Assembly: GCA_024275565.1 (NCBI GenBank)
Contig: JAJRYY010000144.1
Span: forward strand, 1 to 38,608
DNA length: 38,608 nt
From: Planctomycetota bacterium
GTDB lineage: Bacteria; Planctomycetota; Phycisphaerae; UBA1845
Direction: 5' to 3'
Below are positions 1 through 9,077 of this stretch, piece by piece. The position numbers and the translations under genes were made by a program. The notes under the pieces are model-generated. The model was not told the origin of the DNA and did not search any database. It saw only the letters and a program-made list of their open reading frames with translations. Position 1 is the first letter of the stretch. Each line of letters opens with the position of its first letter.

Positions 1-2
1 CC

Positions 3-617
3 TTCGGACCTGGGCAAGGGCAAGGTCTTCCGGCCGATGCGGATACATCGATCCGTCGCCAGAAGGATCCGAGCACGCCTCAGATCGGGGATGTCGGAGC
101 GACCCGTATCAAGTTTAAGGGTATAAGTTTGGTCAGCGTGGCACCGATCAAGGTGACCTACGGCAACAGCAATCTCGTGGAGTTTTGGGATGTGCATATC
201 GAGTTGTCTGACCTTGTAGGCCAGACGTGGGGGCAAATTGTCGCTACGAAGACGTACGCCAACGGTGGTACGTTCGATAGCGTTTTACCGCTTATCTGGA
301 AGGCTACATTTACACAAGTTGGTGGTGGTGGAGTCGAGGTTCTCGATTCCGGCGACCCAATCTGGGGATGCTCGCCGCTATCCATGGGCGCAACTTCTGT
401 CCCATACGTCCAAAACTTCCCAGGTAACACAGGAAACTTTCACCCCGGAGTTAATCGTGATCTGTCGCCAGCATGGGCCTGGTATGCTGAGTTCTCGTCG
501 AATGAAGCGCATAATGTCATTCCATGTGGCGGGGCTTGCCCGGACGACGGTGGTGGTGGTGGCGTGATTATCATCGATCCTGACGTCTTCGAGCTTGATC
601 CTCGCGACGGGCAATAA
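3..617 (+). CDS. C-terminal part of a secreted-type hypothetical protein (5' end outside window)
   Basis: The reading frame is open from the first bases of the window to the TAA at 615-617, so the gene starts upstream and only about 204 residues are visible. A TTG at 129 could be read as a start, but the frame continues without a stop before it and has no clear ribosome-binding site, so I treat it as partial. The visible part is rich in Gly, Pro and aromatic residues, has a few Cys near the end (CGGACPDD) followed by a Gly run, and no membrane segment. That composition suits an exported protein. I recognise no family and assign no function. Confidence 0.55.
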   Translation, partial: FGPGQGQGLPADADTSIRRQKDPSTPQIGDVGATRIKFKGISLVSVAPIKVTYGNSNLVEFWDVHIELSDLVGQTWGQIVATKTYANGGTFDSVLPLIWKATFTQVGGGGVEVLDSGDPIWGCSPLSMGATSVPYVQNFPGNTGNFHPGVNRDLSPAWAWYAEFSSNEAHNVIPCGGACPDDGGGGGVIIIDPDVFELDPRDGQ

Positions 618-934
618 GCCTGTTGACTCTTGGCGCGGGATTTTCAGTGCCAACTGTCCTGTTTTACGAAGTTCAAGCCCAGTTTGATGCGGCGCAACAA
701 CCGCTCGGGGGGGCATTGGTAAAGTCTTGATTTGAAGACGGTTGCACGGTATCCACTGCCCTGCCGTGCAGCCGTCCTATTGGTTGTCCTTGACATTGCA
801 CCGGAAATGACCATACGTTGTTCTCTGTGATGAGGGTCCACTGTACGGGCCATCGTGTGGAAACGCGTAAGCAGGGCAGGTTCCGCTGTGCGGACCAGCA
901 TGTCTGGCGCGTGCAAGATTGAGAGGACTCCCCA
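618..934. other. Intergenic region with one strong hairpin
   Basis: This 317-base stretch has no convincing gene. Positions 737-749 (GACGGTTGCACGG) pair with 764-776 (CCGTGCAGCCGTC) in a 13-bp stem with one G-T pair and a 14-nt loop. No T-run follows on either strand, so it is not a clear intrinsic terminator. It could stop or stabilise the upstream transcript or sit in the leader of the next gene. A purine-rich GAGAGGA lies just before the next start codon. Confidence 0.5.
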
Positions 935-1840
935 ATGAAAATTGGTTTCAGCACGCTGGCCTGTCCGTCGTGGGATCTTACGACGGTCGTCGCGAAGGCT
1001 GGTGAATATGGTTACGACGGCGTCGAACTGCGTGGGATCAAAGGAAATCTCGATCTCACGCGTGTTCCTGAGGTGTCAGCCAACCCCGGTGCGACCAGGC
1101 AACTCTTCGCCAGCGCCAACGTCGAGCTCGTCTGTCTCGGCAGCAGCATTTCCCTTGACGCCCGCGATCGCAGCGCTTTGGCTCGCAGTTGCGAAGAGCT
1201 TACCGAATACATCGATCTGGCGGCTGAACTCGCCTGCCCATACGTTCGCATCTTCGTCGGAGAGGCTCAGAAGGGCGAAGTCCGAGAAGCGACCATTGCA
1301 AGAATCGCTGAATCCCTCACCGGTATCGCACCCTACGCTGGTGACCGAAAAGTGACCATCCTCGTCGAAAACGTCGGAGATTTCTCCGGAAGCGCGAGTC
1401 TTTGGCACCTTTGTGATTACGCCTCCCACCCAGCCATCAGGGCGTGCTGGAACATTTGCAACGCCGTGTCTACCTGCGAACGTCCCACGGTTTCCATCCC
1501 GCGTCTAGGTACGAAAATCGGCATGGTCCACATATGCGATGGTGTCTTTGACGAGCAAGGCTACCTCGAGCAGTACCATGTTCCTGGCGAGGGCAATGTC
1601 GAGCTGGCCCGCGCCATCGATCTCCTGAAAGGGGTGTACTTCTGCGACTACCTCATGTTCGAGTGGCCTAAGCTCTGGAACAAGAGCATCGCACCAGCCG
1701 ACGACGTTCTCCCCCGGGCTGCCACGTTCCTGCGCGGTTGCGTGGACAACAAACAAGCCATTCTGAGCGCCTACAAGGGCGATAAAAATCCTGCGAAAAT
1801 GGAGGCCGCCCCGGCTGTTTCGCCGGCCCGTCCTGTCTGA
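935..1840 (+). CDS. Sugar phosphate isomerase/epimerase-like TIM-barrel protein (AP endonuclease 2 superfamily)
   Basis: The 301-residue protein has the usual length and layout of xylose-isomerase-like TIM-barrel enzymes, which isomerise or epimerise sugars using a metal held by Glu, Asp/His and Glu residues. It opens with MKIGFSTLACPSWDL and contains GYDGVELR, then ILVENVGDFSG (E145), GMVHICDG (H199) and LMFEWPKLW (E243), which match the ligand-bearing strands. The strand that normally carries an Asp reads CWNICNAVS, so Asn replaces the usual metal-binding Asp; activity may be altered. The start is supported by GAGAGGA about 8 bases upstream. The gene stands alone on the plus strand. The substrate cannot be told from sequence. 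Confidence 0.8.
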   Translation: MKIGFSTLACPSWDLTTVVAKAGEYGYDGVELRGIKGNLDLTRVPEVSANPGATRQLFASANVELVCLGSSISLDARDRSALARSCEELTEYIDLAAELACPYVRIFVGEAQKGEVREATIARIAESLTGIAPYAGDRKVTILVENVGDFSGSASLWHLCDYASHPAIRACWNICNAVSTCERPTVSIPRLGTKIGMVHICDGVFDEQGYLEQYHVPGEGNVELARAIDLLKGVYFCDYLMFEWPKLWNKSIAPADDVLPRAATFLRGCVDNKQAILSAYKGDKNPAKMEAAPAVSPARPV

Positions 1841-1842
1841 CC

Positions 1843-1914
1843 CCTTTGGCCTGGACGAGACAACTACCTTTGCCCTGGGCGAGACCATCCCCTGTGGCCT
1901 GCGCGACACAATTA
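1843..1914. repeat. Three degenerate copies of a 24-bp tandem repeat
   Basis: Units at 1843-1866, 1867-1890 and 1891-1914 share the pattern CCTkTGsCCTGsrCGAsAC. They start three bases after the stop codon of the preceding gene. No other copy of this unit was noticed in the window. It looks like a local slippage array. Confidence 0.7.
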
Positions 1915-2094
1915 TCGGGATTACGAAAGATTTGCGAAACTATTTTGACTGGAATCGGGGTGCTGGATCGGCGTTGGCAACGATTATCGGGCGATGGGTT
2001 TGGGGTTTGATTCCCTGTCGTTGAATATGTAAGGTTACTTTGGCGTGGTGTTTGGGGAAGCGGTGCAGATGGTGGTGGCAGGGGGGGGAGTACG

Positions 2095-2865
2095 ATGGGG
2101 CAGATCGAACGCATCAAAGCTCTGATACATATTCATACAAACTATTCGCCGGATTCGGATGTGACGCTTTCCACGCTGGAGGCATATGCCAAACGCGAGG
2201 GGGTCGATTGTCTCGCAGTGACGGACCATGATACGATTGAAGGTGCGCAAGCCCTTGCAGGTTCGAGCGATCTGCAGGTGATTGTTGGCGAGGAAGTGAC
2301 AACGCGGGATGGGCATCTTATCGGACTGTTTCTCGAAGAGCGGATTCGCCCGGAGATGTCTGCACTGGATACTGCCCGGGCGATTCGTGAGCAGGGAGGA
2401 CTCGTGCTGGCGCCGCATCCGTTTGTCAAGGCGTTTGGTTGCGGGCTTGGCGAGACGGTGTTCGAGATTGCAGATCTACTGGATGCGGTCGAGGTGAACA
2501 ATGCGCAGAATTTCTTTTCCGCACCGGACCATCGTGCTGAGGCGTTCGCGGAGGAGCGGGGACTGCCGAAATATGTTGGGTCTGACAGTCACCTGGCCAT
2601 GAGTATTGCGCCGTGTTTTCAGATGATGCCAACGTTTTCCGGACGTGATGATTTTCTGGATTCTCTGCGTCAGGCTGAGCTGTTTCGGGGGCGACATGGC
2701 TTTGCTTATTTCGTGGCGATGGCGCTGTACACGGCTCGGTATTTCTCGCGCATACCCATTCCCAATCGGATGGGTGTGAACTCCAGGTGGGACTATCGCG
2801 AAACGAATCGAAGGGAGGCGGCTTCTCCCGGATGTGCTGGCAGTCTCGTGGATAAGCCGATTTGA
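2095..2865 (+). CDS. PHP-domain metal-dependent phosphoesterase
   Basis: This 256-residue protein carries the ordered motifs of the PHP family: LIHIHTNYSPDSDV at the N-terminus (HxH metal ligands), AVTDHDTIEGA, a GEEVTT strand, LAPHPF, VEVNNAQ and VGSDSHL. PHP proteins hydrolyse phosphoesters, for example nucleoside 3',5'-bisphosphates or histidinol phosphate, using two or three metal ions. The length and motif spacing resemble YciV-like (RNase AM type) members more than polymerase-associated PHP domains. A GGGGGGGGAG run just upstream supports the ATG. The gene converges on queD with only 18 bases between the stops. The exact substrate is not determined. Confidence 0.85.
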   Translation: MGQIERIKALIHIHTNYSPDSDVTLSTLEAYAKREGVDCLAVTDHDTIEGAQALAGSSDLQVIVGEEVTTRDGHLIGLFLEERIRPEMSALDTARAIREQGGLVLAPHPFVKAFGCGLGETVFEIADLLDAVEVNNAQNFFSAPDHRAEAFAEERGLPKYVGSDSHLAMSIAPCFQMMPTFSGRDDFLDSLRQAELFRGRHGFAYFVAMALYTARYFSRIPIPNRMGVNSRWDYRETNRREAASPGCAGSLVDKPI

Positions 2866-2883
2866 CCCTTCAGGTGTAGTGGT

Positions 2884-3342
2884 TTAAGGGGCGTATTCTG
2901 CCCAGGTGGAGGGGGTTTCACCGACCCGGACGCGGTTGAGGCGGACGGTCGGGCGGATGCTGTATGTGACGCCTTCCGGAGTATCGAACGATTTCCCGGT
3001 GCTGATCTGTTCCACCAAGAAGTCGTAAATGCGCTTGGCCAGCAGCTCCGTCGTGGGGTCACCTTCTTCAAAGATGATGATTCGCTCGTCGAAACCTTTC
3101 AAAGCTTCGATGGCTGGGTCGCTTGCATTTACGCACAATCCATGATCGTAGGTGTCGAGGTAGTCCTTGACTGCCAGCTTGATCCACTTGAAGTCGCACA
3201 CCATATCCCCATCATCCAGGTCAGGAGCGGACAGCACGAGTTCGATGGATCGACTGTGACCATGCGGAAATCGGCAGCGGTCGGGATGCTTGCTGAGCAT
3301 GTGTCCGCTCTCGATGGTGAATGTCTTGCAAATCTGAAACAC
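2884..3342 (-). CDS. queD: 6-carboxytetrahydropterin synthase QueD (6-PTPS family)
   Basis: QueD converts dihydroneopterin triphosphate to 6-carboxytetrahydropterin, an early step to preQ0 and queuosine. The zinc ligands are visible as SGHML (H14) and PHGHS (H27, H29), with the catalytic Cys in DRCRF (C23), the YDHGL Asp-His pair (D66/H67) and a late Glu in GDPTTELL (E99). I place the start at a GTG at 3342-3340, because GGGAG lies about 6 bases upstream and the resulting N-terminus (MFQICKTFTI) fits the family. A longer reading from TTG at 3363 has no ribosome-binding site. It lies 21 bases downstream of queE, so the two form an operon. The length of 152 residues is normal for the family. 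Confidence 0.9.
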   Translation of the reverse strand: MFQICKTFTIESGHMLSKHPDRCRFPHGHSRSIELVLSAPDLDDGDMVCDFKWIKLAVKDYLDTYDHGLCVNASDPAIEALKGFDERIIIFEEGDPTTELLAKRIYDFLVEQISTGKSFDTPEGVTYSIRPTVRLNRVRVGETPSTWAEYAP

Positions 3343-3363
3343 GTCCTGCTCCCGCCATGTCAA

Positions 3364-4050
3364 TTAGGTTCCACGCGTATTCCCATACAGCTCAATCTGA
3401 AGTCTCGGACAATACCGGAAGGACCGTTCCATGCAAGCATCCGCCAGCCATGTCGCCTTGGAGCGTAATTCTTCGACCGTAGTCCCTTGCGGCATGAGCA
3501 GTACATTCTCGGGTCGAACACCGCTCAGCGATCCTACCAGCTCCTCGATTTCGACGAGGTCTCCCGGTGCGTCGACCACGAATTTCAACTGGTGCTCGAA
3601 GTTGTCCATGAACCGTTGAATGACGTCGCGATTCAGACGAAGGTGTTCATGACGGGCAGCCTCTCTGCCAGAGTCCCGTACGAATGGTGTGGAATTCGCC
3701 ATCTTCGGGCTGATGCTCGCCAGGTCGCAGGTCACGGGGTGATAGATCGTGGCAGCCGTCTCGATGGTGATATGATATCCGGACTCTCCCAGCAGCGCAG
3801 ACAGCTCGGTGATTTCAGGAAAAATCATCGGTTCGCCACCGGTGATGACGACGTGGCTTGCACGATACCGTTTGATGGTCCTGGCGATGAGATCAGGCGA
3901 CATCTCTTCCCCCTCCGGGTTCCAGGACGCATAGGGCGTGTCGCACCAGGTGCAGCGGAGGTTGCATCCCGAGACGCGAATAAATACGGAGGGGACGCCC
4001 ACAAGCCTGCCCTCGCCCTGGATGGAGTGGAAGATTTCCGAGATGTTCAT
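3364..4050 (-). CDS. queE: 7-carboxy-7-deazaguanine synthase QueE (radical SAM)
   Basis: QueE is the radical SAM enzyme that rearranges 6-carboxytetrahydropterin to 7-carboxy-7-deazaguanine, the step after QueD. The protein starts MNISEIFHSIQGEG, carries the cluster motif GCNLRCTWCDT (C29, C33, C36; CX3CX2C), a VVITGGEP SAM-binding segment, and ends IELYGNTRGT as is typical of the family. The open frame runs a further 78 codons upstream, but that part is low-complexity and unlike the family, so the ATG at 4050 is chosen (228 residues). It is first in a queE-queD operon. Later pathway genes (queC, queF, tgt) are not in this window. Confidence 0.93.
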   Translation of the reverse strand: MNISEIFHSIQGEGRLVGVPSVFIRVSGCNLRCTWCDTPYASWNPEGEEMSPDLIARTIKRYRASHVVITGGEPMIFPEITELSALLGESGYHITIETAATIYHPVTCDLASISPKMANSTPFVRDSGREAARHEHLRLNRDVIQRFMDNFEHQLKFVVDAPGDLVEIEELVGSLSGVRPENVLLMPQGTTVEELRSKATWLADACMERSFRYCPRLQIELYGNTRGT

Positions 4051-4252
4051 GGTTATAATCCATAGGACAAGCAGGAATAAATCGCCGCCAAGGTCGTTTG
4101 CTTCGCCATGTGCGTGAGCGTACCTTTGGAGGACGCAAGTCGCAACGCGCGATTGCGGGTGGACGATGGGTGGTGGACGTTGTAAGGTCACCCGAGGGAG
4201 CTGCGGTGGGGGATTTTGCCCGTCGCGATCCCTATTTGAGAAGGACAGAATC

Positions 4253-4834
4253 GTGCTGATCTGGTTGATATTATTGTTCGTCACGCTACCTCTGGTGGAG
4301 CTGTCACTGCTGATCCGGCTGGCGGGTGCGATCGACTGGGGGCCTACGATCGGCGTTGTCGTAGTGACGGGTTTCCTGGGAGCTTATCTCGCTCGGCGGC
4401 AGGGGGCAGCCACATGGCAGCGCGTCCAGATCGACCTCAATGAAGGTCGCATGCCCACCAGCGATATTGTCGATGCGCTGTTGATTTTCGTGGCAGGCCT
4501 GGTCCTGGTGACGCCTGGCCTGATTACGGACGCGTTCGGGTTCGCCTTGTTGATCCCTCCGATTCGAGGATGGATCAAACATCGCGCCGCTGCATTTTTC
4601 AAGTCACGCATGACAATTATGCATGGAGGACCCGGTATGCATGGAGGACCCGGCCTGCATGGTGGACTGGGACCGGGTATCAGCGGCGGTTTTGGCGTAA
4701 GCAGTGGTGCTGGTATGGGTCCTGTACAGGGTTTCAGCCCATGGGACGATGAATCCGTCACAGATGGCGAAATCATCGATGTGGAAGTGACGGACGTTCG
4801 GGACGGACCGGTTGGCAGGATCGATGGCGGTTGA
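4253..4834 (+). CDS. fxsA: FxsA family membrane protein
   Basis: The 193-residue protein fits the FxsA family of small inner-membrane proteins, named for relief of phage T7 exclusion in E. coli; their cell role is unclear. The N-terminus (VLIWLILLFVTLPLVEL) is a membrane helix, followed by a second hydrophobic stretch (GPTIGVVVVTGFLGAYLARRQG) and a third around DALLIFVAGLVLVTPG. The tail is Gly/His/Met-rich with three copies of an (M/L)HGG(P/L)G unit. I use the GTG at 4253 because AAGGA lies 7 bases upstream and the family begins at this helix. An in-frame ATG at 4166 would add 29 unlikely residues. It is followed 69 bases later by a DUF423 gene on the same strand. Confidence 0.82.
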   Translation: MLIWLILLFVTLPLVELSLLIRLAGAIDWGPTIGVVVVTGFLGAYLARRQGAATWQRVQIDLNEGRMPTSDIVDALLIFVAGLVLVTPGLITDAFGFALLIPPIRGWIKHRAAAFFKSRMTIMHGGPGMHGGPGLHGGLGPGISGGFGVSSGAGMGPVQGFSPWDDESVTDGEIIDVEVTDVRDGPVGRIDGG

Positions 4835-4903
4835 AAATGTGAGGCTGGCTGTTGCATGCCGGCGATGCGAAACGGTTCTGACGACAGCGAGGAGCAACTG
4901 AAC

Positions 4904-5293
4904 ATGGGCTGGAATATCTGGTTGGCGATCGGAGCTGTGAACGGTCTGTTAAGCGTGGCAGCCGGTGCTTTCGGTGCCCATGGCCTCAAAGGCAAGATCA
5001 GCCCGGACTACCTCCTCGTATTCGAGACCGGTGCTCGCTACCACATGTACCATGCACTTGCATTGTGCGTTGTCGCATGGATCGCCAGTCGCGGATCGAC
5101 CACAGGCGTCAACGCCGCCGGCTACGCGTTCCTGATCGGAATCGTACTCTTCAGCGGAAGTCTGTACGCACTCGCGATCACCGGCGTCACAAAACTGGGC
5201 ATGGTCACACCAGTCGGCGGGTTTTCGCTCATCATAGGCTGGGCGTTTCTCGCATACGCAGCCATCAGATGTTCAAACACTCCGCCAGCCTGA
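4904..5293 (+). CDS. DUF423 family small membrane protein (YgdD-like)
   Basis: This 129-residue protein has four predicted hydrophobic helices and the DUF423 signatures GAFGAHGLKG near residue 25 and RYHMYHALAL near residue 50. The family sits in the cytoplasmic membrane and has no established activity. The ATG at 4904 is preceded by GAGGAG about 9 bases away; an in-frame ATG at 4856 has no such site and would add 16 polar residues. The gene follows the FxsA-like gene on the same strand and may be co-transcribed. Its stop lies 26 bases from the end of the convergent beta-helix gene. Confidence 0.85.
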   Translation: MGWNIWLAIGAVNGLLSVAAGAFGAHGLKGKISPDYLLVFETGARYHMYHALALCVVAWIASRGSTTGVNAAGYAFLIGIVLFSGSLYALAITGVTKLGMVTPVGGFSLIIGWAFLAYAAIRCSNTPPA

Positions 5294-5319
5294 ATGACTC
5301 ATTTCGCGACCATACACCG

Positions 5320-7332
5320 CTATGGTAGACTGAATGCCAGTTGAAAACTGCGATAATCATCGAGATCGACATCCCGGTCTGCGTTAAAATCGAACATCGC
5401 GCAGCCATCGTCCGCCACAACACCTGGACCAGTCACGCAGTTCTGCCATTCCGCATAATCACCAAGGTCCACATCAAGATCGCAGTCCGCATCAGCCATC
5501 CCATATTCATACGCACCCACATCAATTCGATCGCAGAGCTTGCGTGGGTGCCCGTCGAGGTCTACAGCATCACCGGATGTCGTCATAGACGGATCACCAG
5601 TATTGACGCATGGCGACAGTGCAGAAATGCGATAATTCCCGGCGACTGCGTCGAGAAACAGCGGGTCTGCGTCGAAATTACCCACACCACCAAGCGACGG
5701 AAGCAGGTTCTGTATATTGGAATAGTTAATATCATGCGTGCCAAGAAGGATCCGTACCTGGCCATTCTGGAATTGTCCTAAATTGTCGGTGTTGCCATAG
5801 ACTACGGAGTTTTCAATATTAAGGTGTCCATTGCTCAAGTGATAGACGCCACCCGTATTGGAGGAGACTGCCGTATTTTGAGTGATCGTGCAATTGATAA
5901 AATCAGCAGACATCCCCGAGGCGACAAATACAGCTCCGGCAATATTGTCTGCAACATTGTCCGTAAAGAGGCAATCCACAAAGACAGCCAAAGCGTCTCC
6001 GAGCATATAAATCCCTGCCCCACGCGTTCCGGTATTATTGGCGAAGATGCATTGAAGGAAGGTGGAATCAGACTCAGCCAGGTAGGCGCCGCCGCCGGCG
6101 TCGATCAATGCGTGATTGTTGGTGATAGAGCATCGAATAAAGATATTTGTCGCATTGTGGCTATGGATACCGCCACCGTGACCATGTGTGGAAGTGTGGT
6201 TTGTGATAACGCAGTCAACAAAAGTTGGGCTGCAAAACCAGTTATTTATGGCAGCGCCGGCTGGTTCCCACCATTCTGTCCCAAGCACTTTGTTGTTATC
6301 AAAATAGCAGTTGATAAATGTCGGATTCGATCCATTCTGATTCAGCACGCCAGCGCCATAAGCTTCAGCCGTGTTGTCTATAAACCGGCAGTTCGTGAAT
6401 GTTCCTCCGGAGTTAAACACGAGCAATGCAGCGCCATTGCCAGCCGTCGGCGAATTGAGTGAACTGTCGCCCCATCCCAGCGCCGAGTTCTGCGTGAAAA
6501 AGCAATCGGTCGCAGTGATTGTACTCCCAGCACAGTGAAAACCTCCGCCATTCCCATGGGCAGTCGCAGGTCCATCCTCGCTTGGTGAATAGGACAGATT
6601 TCCGACAAAACTGCATCGTGTCACGGCGGCTGTCACGTTATGCAGTGACAATCCGCCACCGGTACGATCAGCATGATTATCGAGAAATGTGCAGTCGACG
6701 AACGACGGCGAACCGCCACGGATGTAGGCTGCACCACGCATGGAGTGATTGTCAGAAAAGGTGCAGTTGCGAACAATGACGCTCGACTGTGTACCATAAA
6801 GACCTGCACCCCTGTCTCGCTCTCCCACAAAGGTATTCCCGTCGAATGCATTGCCATGGCTGAACGTGAACCCGTCGATGACCGCTGTATTATTCACATT
6901 CGTGGCGGTCACAATATGCCATGCGTTTTCATCATTGTTGGCAAAATCAGGACCATCGTCTCCATTCCGATCACCTGTGAGGATGGTCTCATAGAGTGAA
7001 CTATCGCGCACATCGGGGTCTGCCTCACCACAACCAGCAAAGCCACCAAGAAATGCAAGACCATTTTTCATGGGAAATGTCGCATCTCGGCCATTCGGGG
7101 GAATAGAATCATCCGGGAGATACGTTCCCTCTGCCACACGGATTTCCGTGATAGTCGGATCGGCAGCAGCCTCAGTGAACGCCTCCTGGAGATCAATATA
7201 AGCAGTACACCAGGTCAGCCCGTCATGGACTGGCCCACTGGCGTCTGTATCAACATAAACAGGGGTCCCATACGTTGAAAATGCATGACATGCTACGACG
7301 AGTGCTGCAAGGCGAGCGGAAAACTGGGACAT
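5320..7332 (-). CDS. Secreted right-handed beta-helix protein with dockerin-like C-terminus
   Basis: The 670-residue product starts with a signal-peptide-like segment (about residues 1-23, ending STYG) and then VYVDTDASG, the opening of many bacterial parallel beta-helix exoproteins. The middle is made of repeated N-C-x-F/I-x-x-N turns (for example CTFSDNHS, CTFLDNHA, CLFTDNVA), as in polymorphic beta-helix proteins. The C-terminal 55 residues hold two Asp-rich calcium-loop-like motifs (DADCDLDVDLGDY and DFNADRDVDLDDY) with a Cys between them and an FQ near the end. GGGAGG seven bases before the ATG supports the start. The next gene upstream, 26 bases away, is a paralog. The role is unknown; surface or extracellular carbohydrate binding is possible. 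Confidence 0.85.
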   Translation of the reverse strand: MSQFSARLAALVVACHAFSTYGTPVYVDTDASGPVHDGLTWCTAYIDLQEAFTEAAADPTITEIRVAEGTYLPDDSIPPNGRDATFPMKNGLAFLGGFAGCGEADPDVRDSSLYETILTGDRNGDDGPDFANNDENAWHIVTATNVNNTAVIDGFTFSHGNAFDGNTFVGERDRGAGLYGTQSSVIVRNCTFSDNHSMRGAAYIRGGSPSFVDCTFLDNHADRTGGGLSLHNVTAAVTRCSFVGNLSYSPSEDGPATAHGNGGGFHCAGSTITATDCFFTQNSALGWGDSSLNSPTAGNGAALLVFNSGGTFTNCRFIDNTAEAYGAGVLNQNGSNPTFINCYFDNNKVLGTEWWEPAGAAINNWFCSPTFVDCVITNHTSTHGHGGGIHSHNATNIFIRCSITNNHALIDAGGGAYLAESDSTFLQCIFANNTGTRGAGIYMLGDALAVFVDCLFTDNVADNIAGAVFVASGMSADFINCTITQNTAVSSNTGGVYHLSNGHLNIENSVVYGNTDNLGQFQNGQVRILLGTHDINYSNIQNLLPSLGGVGNFDADPLFLDAVAGNYRISALSPCVNTGDPSMTTSGDAVDLDGHPRKLCDRIDVGAYEYGMADADCDLDVDLGDYAEWQNCVTGPGVVADDGCAMFDFNADRDVDLDDYRSFQLAFSLP

Positions 7333-7358
7333 GGCAATACCTCCCTTGATTAAAAACT

Positions 7359-9047
7359 TCAGTCCAGTCCATTGAACGCAATTTGAAACGCTTGAAAATC
7401 AAGAATGTCAATGTCACCGTCGGCGTCGGCGTCAAAAGGAACGCAGACAGGATCCAGTTTCCCAGCCATCCCCTGAGCGACGCACACCTCCCAGGATCCG
7501 AAATCGAACACATCGACCACTCGATTGCAGTCTATATCACCAAAACCGGATTCGTACGCGCCAATATCAAGGATGTCGCACAGAATACGAGCATGCCCAT
7601 CAAGGTCGGTTTCGAGAAGGGGCTGTGTTATGGCAGGGTCACCAGCATCGATACACGGCGAATTCGGCGAAAGTCGAAGGTTATCATCCTCATTGCCCGC
7701 AATACCGTCCGCTCCATCAGAATCCAGAAACAGAGGATCATCCGAGATCATACCCGGCGACACCCCGTCATCGATCCAACCTTGAACACAGGAGTAGGAC
7801 ACGTCTATGGCTCCGGACCCGAAGATTTGCGATGAGAGAAGTGTACCATTGTTATCCCGGTTATTGAACAAAATTGTATGCTCAATAACAATTGTTTCGT
7901 CGGAAAACGTATTGTCATTGATACCGCCACCATTGGAAAATGCGAGATTTCCAGTCAGAGTTGAATGTGTGAGGGTGAGCAGGTTCAGACTGTGAAGGCT
8001 GATGGTCGAATAAAAAGCGCCCCCATTGGTCGCGATATTGCCAAGAAACAGGCAATTCGTGATCAGCGGGGCACTGTTAAGGATATGTATTGCGCCGCCA
8101 GATCCAGCCAGATTACCATGAAACATCGAATTGGAAATAAGAGGGCGATCCGCCAGTTGCAGGAATGCATAGTCATCGACGCAGTGAATCGCACCTCCGC
8201 TGGACGCTGTGTTCCCGGAAAAATGACATCCGAACAGAACAGGTCCAGCACCATCAGACGCAATCGCGCCCCCGGATGCGGTAGCAATATTCTCACGGAA
8301 TGTACACGCTGAACAGGTGAACGTGGATTGCACCGATAGAACTGCACCACCATCTGCAGACGCAGCATCCACCGCAATGTTCCTCTCAAAATCACAAGAC
8401 ATAAACCGCGGCAAACTGAGGGCAGCGTACACAGCCCCCCCGGAGTACGCGGCGTTCTCAATGAAACGACAATGACGAAAGGTTGGTGATGCATTGAATA
8501 TAAAAACACCACCACCCCGGTGGTTGGGGTTGATCCCATTCGCAGCGCCTCCGGTGACCGTGAACCCCTCGATCAGCGCTGAAGGTCCGACGTCGACCGC
8601 AGTTAGAACGTGGTAAGAATTCTCGTCATTGTTGGCAAAATCCGGACCGTCATTCTGATCGAGATCACCAGACAGTATGGTCCGAAAAACATCGATGTCG
8701 CGCAGGTTCGAGTTCGGATATCTCGATCCAGCATAACCGCCAAGAATCGCAAGGTTGTTCTGCATACGGAACGCGATGTCAGGACTGCTGTTGAATCCAG
8801 CAGGCCTGTAAACGCCGCCAGCCACACGGATTTCAGTGATATCAGATGTGACACGAGCGACGGCCAGGGCGCTTTGGAGACTCGTAAATGCAGTTGCCCA
8901 CGAGCGACCATCCTGGACCGGAGGCGTCCCTTGAGCATCCACAAACAGCGCAGGCTGAGCCAACGCCACGCTCGCAATGAGCAGTGCCAGGATGTGACAC
9001 GCGCGCGGAACAAACCGACGCAAACGTAAGTTGCCGAACAAGTGCAT
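7359..9047 (-). CDS. Secreted right-handed beta-helix protein, paralog of the neighbouring gene
   Basis: The 562-residue protein has an N-terminal signal peptide (basic start, then ACHILALLIASVALAQPA) and a beta-helix body. It shares long stretches with its downstream neighbour, for example the block NDGPDFANNDENSYH against GDDGPDFANNDENAWH, so the two arose by tandem duplication. The tail again carries two Asp-rich loops (DIDCNRVVDVFDF and DADADGDIDILDF), an intervening Cys and FQAFQIAF. The ribosome-binding site is weak (GGTGG close to the ATG). The two genes are 26 bases apart and are likely co-transcribed. I infer an exported structural or binding protein; no catalytic motif is evident. 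Confidence 0.83.
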   Translation of the reverse strand: MHLFGNLRLRRFVPRACHILALLIASVALAQPALFVDAQGTPPVQDGRSWATAFTSLQSALAVARVTSDITEIRVAGGVYRPAGFNSSPDIAFRMQNNLAILGGYAGSRYPNSNLRDIDVFRTILSGDLDQNDGPDFANNDENSYHVLTAVDVGPSALIEGFTVTGGAANGINPNHRGGGVFIFNASPTFRHCRFIENAAYSGGAVYAALSLPRFMSCDFERNIAVDAASADGGAVLSVQSTFTCSACTFRENIATASGGAIASDGAGPVLFGCHFSGNTASSGGAIHCVDDYAFLQLADRPLISNSMFHGNLAGSGGAIHILNSAPLITNCLFLGNIATNGGAFYSTISLHSLNLLTLTHSTLTGNLAFSNGGGINDNTFSDETIVIEHTILFNNRDNNGTLLSSQIFGSGAIDVSYSCVQGWIDDGVSPGMISDDPLFLDSDGADGIAGNEDDNLRLSPNSPCIDAGDPAITQPLLETDLDGHARILCDILDIGAYESGFGDIDCNRVVDVFDFGSWEVCVAQGMAGKLDPVCVPFDADADGDIDILDFQAFQIAFNGLD

Positions 9048-9077
9048 ATACCACCCATGGTAGCGTTTTCTGCACGT

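Noticed and set aside
737-776. Hairpin as an intrinsic terminator
   Set aside because: The stem is strong, but no T-run follows on either strand, so it is only listed as a hairpin.
3343-3363. QueD start at TTG 3363
   Set aside because: It directly follows the queE stop with no ribosome-binding site; GTG 3342 has GGGAG and fits the family start.
4166-4252. Longer FxsA start at ATG 4166
   Set aside because: It adds 29 Cys/Gly/Arg-rich residues before the family's first membrane helix, and the GTG at 4253 has a good AAGGA.
4051-4252. Possible preQ1 riboswitch before queE
   Set aside because: I could not find a preQ1-like short stem with an A-rich tail in the leader.
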